DNA of 64,000 bases, taken from Arthrobacter sp. OAP107 (lineage in GTDB: Bacteria; Actinomycetota; Actinomycetes; Actinomycetales; Micrococcaceae). The position numbers were made by a program, and so were the translations under genes. Below, piece by piece: positions 58,890-64,000 of this stretch. Positions within the stretch are counted from its first letter, which is position 1; the number at the start of each line of letters is the position of its first letter. The stretch spans positions 930,001-994,000 of the forward strand of contig NZ_JBEPOK010000001.1 in NCBI RefSeq assembly GCF_040546765.1, given 5' to 3'. Below the pieces are notes generated by a model. The model worked only from the letters and a program-made list of their open reading frames with translations, did no database searches and was not told the DNA's origin.

Positions 58890-61055
58890 TCAGGCCGGGC
58901 CGGGGGCCTGCAGTCCGGGGGCCACGGAGAGGTTGGGTTCGGGCTGGCTGAGGTCGCGGGCGCGGAGCACTGCCATGGATTTGGCGGCCACCTTCAGCAC
59001 CGACCCGGCATCGATCGGCCCGCGCTCCACGCCGGTCCCGGCCGTGTTGATCACCATGTCCCAGGCCTCGGCGAACTCACCGGCCGGGAGCGTGAACTTG
59101 ACGTCGTCGTCGTGCGCATTGAAGTACAGCAGGAAGTTCACATCCGTGATGCGGCGGCCGCGGTCGTCCCGGCCCTGGATGCCGTCGCCGTTGAGGAATA
59201 CGCCGATGGTCCGGCCGAACCCGCGGCCCCAGTCCTCGGGGAGCATTTCCATGCCGTCCTCGTTCAGCCACACAATGTCCGGCAGCTTCTCGCCCTTGCC
59301 GCGCCGCACCGGCCGGCCATCGAAGAACGTGCTGCGGCGGAACGTGGGGTGCTTGGCGCGCAGCCGGTTCACCGCGGCTGTGAAGTCCATGAGCGGCAGG
59401 TCGATGGCGTCCCAGTTGACCCAGCTGAGCTTGGAGTCCTGGCAGTAGACGTTGTTGTTGCCCTGCTGCGTCCGGCCGAGCTCGTCGCCGTGCAGGATCA
59501 TCGGCACGCCCTGGGAGAGCAGCATGGTGGCGATGAAGTTCCGCTGCTGCCGGGCCCGCAGCGCCAGCACCTTCGGATCGGCTGTCGGCCCCTCGACGCC
59601 GCAGTTCCACGAGCGGTTGTGCGATTCGCCGTCGCGGTTTCCCTCGCCGTTGGCGTCGTTGTGCTTCTCGTTGTACGAGACCAGGTCCCGCAGCGTGAAG
59701 CCGTCATGCGCCGTGACGAAGTTGATCGAGGCCACCGGCCGCCGCCCCGACCGCTCGTACAGGTCGGCGGAGCCGGTCAGCCGGGACGCGAACTCGCCCA
59801 GCGTGGCAGGCTCGCCGCGCCAGAAATCACGGACGGTATCGCGGTACTTCCCGTTCCACTCCGTCCACTGCGGCGGGAAGTTGCCCACCTGGTAGCCGCC
59901 GGGCCCCACGTCCCACGGCTCCGCGATCAGCTTCACCTGCGACACGATCGGATCCTGCTGCACCAGTTCAAAGAACGTGGAGAGCCTGTCGACGTCGTAA
60001 AACTCCCGGGCCAACGCGGCGGCCAGATCGAAGCGGAACCCGTCCACGTGCATCTCGGTGACCCAGTAGCGCAGCGAATCCATGAGCAGCTGCAGGGAGT
60101 GCGGGTGCCGCACGTTGAGGGTGTTGCCGGTGCCCGTGTAGTCGACGTAGTACTGCTTGTCGTTCTCCAACAGGCGGTAATACGCGGCGTTGTCGATCCC
60201 CCTGAAGCTCATGGTGGGACCCAGGTGGTTCCCTTCCGCCGTGTGGTTGTAAACGACGTCGAGAATCACCTCGATCCCCGCACGGTGCAGTGAGCGGACC
60301 ATCGCCTTGAAGTCCTGCACCTGCTGGCCCATCTGGCCGATCGAGCTGTACGTGTTCTGCGGCGCAAAGAAGCCGATGGTGTTGTAGCCCCAGTAATTGC
60401 TGAGGTTCTTCTCCTGCAGCGTCCCGTCATTGACGAACTGGTGCACCGGCATCAGCTCGATGGCCGTGATGCCCAGCCGCTGCAGGTGCGCAATGACAGC
60501 GGGATGGGCGACGCCGGCAAAGGTGCCGCGCTGCTCCTTGGGCACCTCGGGGTGCAGCTCGGTGAGCCCCTTGACGTGCGCCTCGTAGATGACCGAACGG
60601 TGGTAGGGGATCCGGGGCGGGCGGTCCCCGGCCCAGTCGAAGAACGGGTTGATCACCACGCCCAGCATGGTGTGCGGCGCGGAATCCTGGTTGTTGCGGG
60701 AGGAGGGGTCGCCGAAGTTGTAGGAGAACATCGCCGGGTGCCAGTGCACCTGCCCGGAGACGGCCTTGGCATAGGGGTCCAAAAGCAGCTTGTTGGGATT
60801 GCAGCGCTGACCCTTGGCGGGGTCGTACGGTCCGTGGACCCGGTACCCGTACCTCTGCCCGGGCTGGATCTGGGGCAGGTAGCAGTGCCACACATACCCG
60901 TCCGCTTCGAGGAGTTCCACGCGCGTTTCGGTGCCGTCGCCGGCTATCAAACACAGCTCGACGGCGGTGGCCGCCTCGCTGAAGAGCGCGAAGTTCGTCC
61001 CCATCCCGTCAAAGGTCGCGCCCAGTGGATACGCGCTGCCCGGCCAGACTTCCAT
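58890..61055 (-). CDS. glgX: Glycogen debranching enzyme GlgX
   Basis: Isoamylase-type enzyme of 721 residues that removes branches from glycogen. The N-terminal CBM48 domain (PLGATFDGMGTNFALFSEAA) precedes the GH13 barrel: nucleophile Asp in DGFRFDLA, acid Glu in LIAEPWDVG, third Asp in VTAHDGF, plus YNHTAEGN upstream and RGIDN. The ATG at 61055 is preferred to GTG 61061 because GCAGGAG lies 5 bases before it. It ends near the sortase substrate gene, whose start is 228 bp away. Actinobacterial glgX is usually near glycogen or trehalose genes, but none is in the window. Confidence 0.92.
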   Translation of the reverse strand: MEVWPGSAYPLGATFDGMGTNFALFSEAATAVELCLIAGDGTETRVELLEADGYVWHCYLPQIQPGQRYGYRVHGPYDPAKGQRCNPNKLLLDPYAKAVSGQVHWHPAMFSYNFGDPSSRNNQDSAPHTMLGVVINPFFDWAGDRPPRIPYHRSVIYEAHVKGLTELHPEVPKEQRGTFAGVAHPAVIAHLQRLGITAIELMPVHQFVNDGTLQEKNLSNYWGYNTIGFFAPQNTYSSIGQMGQQVQDFKAMVRSLHRAGIEVILDVVYNHTAEGNHLGPTMSFRGIDNAAYYRLLENDKQYYVDYTGTGNTLNVRHPHSLQLLMDSLRYWVTEMHVDGFRFDLAAALAREFYDVDRLSTFFELVQQDPIVSQVKLIAEPWDVGPGGYQVGNFPPQWTEWNGKYRDTVRDFWRGEPATLGEFASRLTGSADLYERSGRRPVASINFVTAHDGFTLRDLVSYNEKHNDANGEGNRDGESHNRSWNCGVEGPTADPKVLALRARQQRNFIATMLLSQGVPMILHGDELGRTQQGNNNVYCQDSKLSWVNWDAIDLPLMDFTAAVNRLRAKHPTFRRSTFFDGRPVRRGKGEKLPDIVWLNEDGMEMLPEDWGRGFGRTIGVFLNGDGIQGRDDRGRRITDVNFLLYFNAHDDDVKFTLPAGEFAEAWDMVINTAGTGVERGPIDAGSVLKVAAKSMAVLRARDLSQPEPNLSVAPGLQAPGPA

Positions 61056-61268
61056 GATCACTCCTGCGTCTGTTCAATTTTTCCGAACCATACTTGATGT
61101 CCGGTTGGGGTCCGCGCGCCTCGCCCTGACTCAAGGCTAAGCACACTTATTAATTTCGCCAAGCTCTGGTTGAAACCGTGACCTTCTAAATCAAATTGTT
61201 TGTGATTCTGGCCTCGTGAGGCGAGGGTTTCCGCTGGGCTGATCCCGCCCGCGCCTAGGATGAAGGGG

Positions 61269-62486
61269 ATGACCCCGCCCAACAGCCCGCCGCCCTTCAG
61301 CCTCCGCGGCATCGCTGTTCCGGCCTTCGGCCCCGCCCTGCTGTTCAGCACTGGCCAGGGCGCGATCCTGCCGGTGGTGGCGCTGTCCGCCGTCCAGCTG
61401 GGTGCTTCCGTTGCCGTGGCCGCTTTGACGGTCACCCTGATCGGGCTCGGTTCGTGGTTCTTCAACCTGCCGGCCTCGATGATCACGCTGAAGTTCGGCG
61501 AGCGCTGGTCCATCGTAGGCGCTGCCGCAGCCGGGGCGCTGGCCCTGCTGGCCGCCGGGGTGTCGCTGGTGATTGGCAACGGACTCTGGTTGCTCGCGGT
61601 GGCGATGGCCGTCGTCGGGATGGCCGCGGCCGTCTTCAGCCTGGCCCGGCAGAAGTACCTCACCGAGGCAGTACCGGTGGAGTTCCGCGCCCGCGCCCTG
61701 TCCACGCTGGGCGGCGTGAGCCGCATCGGTGTGTTCATCGGGCCGTTCATCGGCGCCGCGGCCATCGCTTTCGTCGGTATCAGCGGCGCGTACTGGGTGG
61801 GCGTTGCCGGCATGGCTGCCGCCGCCGTGCTCGCCGTCACCGTTCCTGACCTGGTGGCGGTGGACGGGGCCGATCCCAATGACACGAGGCCCGAGCCCAC
61901 CCTGCGCGGCGTGGCCGTCTCGCACGCCGGCATTTTCCTGACGGCCGGAATCGGCATCCTGCTGCTCAGCGCCCTGCGCGCCTCCCGCCAGGTGGTGATC
62001 CCGCTGTGGGCCGGCCACCTGGGCCTCGACCCGACGCACGCTTCGCTGGTATACGGGCTCTCCGGCGCGATCGACATGCTGGTCTTCTACCCGGCGGGCA
62101 AGGTGATGGACCGGCGCGGGCGGCAGTGGGTGGCCATCCCGTCCACGCTGATCATGGGTGTGGCGCTGGTGCTGATCCCGCTCACCGCCGGATTCACCAG
62201 CCTGCTGCTCGTGGCCCTGCTGATCGGCTTCGGCAACGGGATCAGCTCCGGCCTGGTGATGACGCTGGGCGCCGACTTCTCGCCCAACCGTGGCCGCGGG
62301 CAGTTCCTGGGCCTGTGGCGGTTCATGGCCGACGCCGGCTCCACCGGCGGTCCCGTGCTTCTCTCCGCGGTGACGGCCGTGGCCTCCCTCGGTGCCGGCG
62401 TGACGGCCACGGGGGTACTGGGGTTCGCGGCGGCAGGTGTGTTCGCCGTCGTGCTTCCCAGGCTCAGGCACCGCAGCAATTTCTGA
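61269..62486 (+). CDS. MFS transporter
   Basis: Permease of 405 residues with about 12 helices and the loop GERWS between helices 2 and 3, less conserved than usual, plus AGKVMDRRGRQW between helices 8 and 9. The substrate is unknown. A TAGGAT -10 box (61256-61261) ends 7 bases before ATG 61269, so a leaderless transcript is likely; the upstream ATG at 61260 lies inside the -10 box. It is divergent from glgX across a 213-bp gap and ends at a strong hairpin shared with the convergent membrane-protein gene. Confidence 0.85.
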   Translation: MTPPNSPPPFSLRGIAVPAFGPALLFSTGQGAILPVVALSAVQLGASVAVAALTVTLIGLGSWFFNLPASMITLKFGERWSIVGAAAAGALALLAAGVSLVIGNGLWLLAVAMAVVGMAAAVFSLARQKYLTEAVPVEFRARALSTLGGVSRIGVFIGPFIGAAAIAFVGISGAYWVGVAGMAAAAVLAVTVPDLVAVDGADPNDTRPEPTLRGVAVSHAGIFLTAGIGILLLSALRASRQVVIPLWAGHLGLDPTHASLVYGLSGAIDMLVFYPAGKVMDRRGRQWVAIPSTLIMGVALVLIPLTAGFTSLLLVALLIGFGNGISSGLVMTLGADFSPNRGRGQFLGLWRFMADAGSTGGPVLLSAVTAVASLGAGVTATGVLGFAAAGVFAVVLPRLRHRSNF

Positions 62487-62504
62487 CGGGTAGCGCCCAA
62501 ACCT

Positions 62505-62564
62505 AACTGACTCGCAGTTGTTGTCGTTTTGAGGGCTGAAAACGACAACAACTGCGGGTCAGTT
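62505..62564. terminator. Bidirectional terminator, 26-bp arms
   Basis: Arms 62505-62530 and 62539-62564 pair with one mismatch around an 8-base loop, and TTTT/AAAA lies at the loop. It sits between the converging MFS and membrane-protein genes. Confidence 0.75.
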
Positions 62565-62590
62565 GGGCCGCGAGCGCGGTTGGGGCCCGG

Positions 62591-63271
62591 CTACATCCCC
62601 GCCCAGCGGCGGAGGGTGCTGTTCACGAGGCCGATCAGCACGGCCGTCCACCAGCAGGCCTGTGAGATGCTGAGCGCGATCAGCAAACGCGTGCGCAGCC
62701 GGCGGCCCAGTTCGTTGAAGCTTGTTTCCCGGGGAAGTGCGAACATCTTGTGCATGGCCGGGCCGATGCTCAGGCCGTTCAGCATCAGGACGAGTACACA
62801 GGCGAGCTTCACGGCAGTCACCGGGTTGGTGATGTCCGGGTGGATGAGCGCGCCCGATGCCAGCAGAAGCGCGAGTCCGCCCCAAATCAGCGGCTTGGTT
62901 GCGCGTTCGAGCTTGGGGGATGCGTGCATGTGCACCTTGCCCATGAGCCACAGCAGGCCCAGCCAGTCGACAACAAGGATGGTGCCGAAGGCCAGCACGA
63001 GGGAGAGGATGTGGCCGGCAAGTCCGATGCAGTGCAGTACCGGACCGAACTCCACGAAGTGCCCCACCAGCAGGGACGCGAGCCAGCCTGCGGTGCAGAG
63101 GATGCCCAGCAGGATCAGCCGGATCGTCTGTTTGCGGGGGGTGGCCCTCCTCAGCGCGGCTCGGTTGCGGCGGGCGGGAGCGGCAGGGCGGTGGGGCTGG
63201 TACCTGGGTGCGGAGCTGGTGCCGGTTCGGGTTTCAGGGTGGGTCAAGGTGGTGCGGGTGTCGGCGAACAT
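62591..63271 (-). CDS. Multispanning membrane protein of unknown function
   Basis: Membrane protein of 226 residues. A basic, proline-rich cytosolic start (first 45 residues) is followed by five hydrophobic helices with conserved-looking His residues (LLVGHFVEFGPVLHCIGLAGH, ALIHPDIT) that could bind heme or metal. No family is recognised. The ATG follows AAAGGCC. It is convergent with the MFS gene. Confidence 0.7.
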   Translation of the reverse strand: MFADTRTTLTHPETRTGTSSAPRYQPHRPAAPARRNRAALRRATPRKQTIRLILLGILCTAGWLASLLVGHFVEFGPVLHCIGLAGHILSLVLAFGTILVVDWLGLLWLMGKVHMHASPKLERATKPLIWGGLALLLASGALIHPDITNPVTAVKLACVLVLMLNGLSIGPAMHKMFALPRETSFNELGRRLRTRLLIALSISQACWWTAVLIGLVNSTLRRWAGM

Positions 63272-63639
63272 AATGCCGGCCTTTCATCACTGTTGTGCTC
63301 CCCTGAATGGTGCCGGGAGCTGGGCTGACCGGAAGTTCCGGACAGCAGGGAATTGCTGGGTTTGGTTGGGGGATTAATTTAGGAGCCGGGAGCGGCTGGC
63401 GCGCTGCAATGAAGGGCGCAGGCTCCTGGAGCTTGCGGCTCCAGGGGGAGTCTCGGTCGACCTAAATGAATACGATACAGGTTGATTTACGGATAAAGCA
63501 AAGAAAGAGTTATCTGTTCGTTGCCGTGTCGGTGCCATATCTGGCTCGGCAATCGTGTAATGGAGCCACTGCAAACGCGCCTCCTGCTTGAGTGCAAAAG
63601 GCCCGAAGCGAAGGCTTTCGCCCCCGCGTAGACCGCGTC
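63272..63639. other. 368-bp gap without a gene
   Basis: An AT-rich stretch around 63465-63520 could hold promoters for the membrane-protein gene on the reverse strand. I see no reliable gene or repeat. Confidence 0.4.
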
Positions 63640-64000
63640 CTAATCGTTCGAGCCGTGGCCGCCGCCGTCGTCGCCGGGCCCGGACCCGCTGCCCTGTTTT
63701 CCCTTGTCATCGCCCGGTTCCATTGCCGCGCCAAGGCCGCCTTTGTCGTCGCCAGGCTGGGCGGATACGACGGCGGGGCCGGCGTCGGACTGGGAACCGG
63801 CAGTGTCCTCGGGGTGGGACCCGCCAGGCCCGGCGTCGGGTTGGAAAGGGGCGGCGCCAGCGGGCTGGGACTTGGCGGGTCCGGCGTTGGACTTTTTGGT
63901 AACAGTGCCGGTTTTGCGTCCGCCCTTGTGGTTCCCGGATTCCGGCTTGCCGACAGTCTTCGCGGGTGCGGGAGCTGTGGTGCCGCCGTCGACCCTGGGG
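63640..64000 (-). CDS. C-terminal tail of a Gly/Pro/Lys-rich protein, cut by the window edge
   Basis: The frame runs from the window edge to a TAG at 63640. The roughly 120 visible residues are low-complexity (AKTVGKPESGNHKGGRK, SQPAGAAPFQPDAGPGG, PGDDKGKQGSG) and end in GGGHGSND. This is probably the disordered tail of a secreted or surface protein. The start and any domain lie outside the window. Confidence 0.5.
   Translation of the reverse strand, partial: PRVDGGTTAPAPAKTVGKPESGNHKGGRKTGTVTKKSNAGPAKSQPAGAAPFQPDAGPGGSHPEDTAGSQSDAGPAVVSAQPGDDKGGLGAAMEPGDDKGKQGSGSGPGDDGGGHGSND

Overview
The window is 64 kb of high-GC DNA with dense coding on both strands. Many genes start with GTG or TTG, stop/start overlaps such as ATGA are common, and several genes have a -10 box only 6-7 bases before the start codon (leaderless transcripts). 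With the gene content (creatinase, IclR and PucR regulators, a YcnI copper module, a GlgX debranching enzyme, LGFP repeats and a sortase), this points to an actinobacterium, most likely a soil Arthrobacter-type Micrococcaceae. No rRNA, tRNA, CRISPR array, prophage or insertion sequence was recognised.

Layout. 0-5 kb: a frameshifted DctP-like binding protein, a rifampicin-monooxygenase-like flavoprotein divergent from its own TetR regulator with a clear operator between them, a LysE/RhtB exporter, a decayed HAD hydrolase and an Lrp/AsnC regulator. 5-13.3 kb: an apparent S-methylmethionine/homoserine utilisation locus. It holds an aldehyde dehydrogenase, an ACT-less homoserine dehydrogenase, an MmuP-like permease, two IclR regulators, a cyclase-family hydrolase with an unrecognised partner, and an MmuM-like homocysteine methyltransferase behind a duplicated operator. 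13.3-24.7 kb: hypothetical proteins, a NatAB-type ABC exporter, a lipid-kinase-like protein, a secreted M23 peptidase, methionine aminopeptidase with a divergent XRE regulator, and a CitAB/DctBR-type two-component system. 24.7-31.9 kb: an ABC importer with an NMT1-like binding protein, an IclR regulator, creatinase and an MHS transporter, consistent with use of creatine or a related compound.

32-37 kb: an FMN reductase, a DHFR-like protein, a lipoprotein whose end runs into a dispersed repeat, a YCII protein and a four-gene PadR-controlled ABC exporter operon. 37-45.6 kb: an MDMPI-fold protein, a DUF695 protein, a PucR / NCS1 permease / NodB-type hydrolase group for a purine, allantoin or cyclic-imide substrate, a DUF1345 membrane protein and a GH3 protein. 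45.9-49.5 kb: CsbD and a copper-associated PepSY-TM/YcnI/membrane-protein group. 49.7-56 kb: an LGFP surface protein, the TrkHA potassium uptake pair and a divergent KimA-like APC transporter preceded by a KdpF-like 30-residue membrane ORF. 56-64 kb: a sortase with its probable substrate, GlgX, an MFS permease, a membrane protein, and the tail of a low-complexity protein cut by the window edge.

Non-coding structure is rich. A dispersed repeat built around TGAGGACGCGTC or GAG(A/G)(A/G)AGCGT recurs in at least seven gaps. There are several near-perfect terminator hairpins, a three-unit 32-bp tandem repeat, a 15-bp iterated array and several palindromic operators beside regulator genes. The most novel-looking pieces are the S-methylmethionine/homoserine locus, the sortase pair with an NVQTA-type sorting signal, and the small membrane ORF beside the potassium genes.
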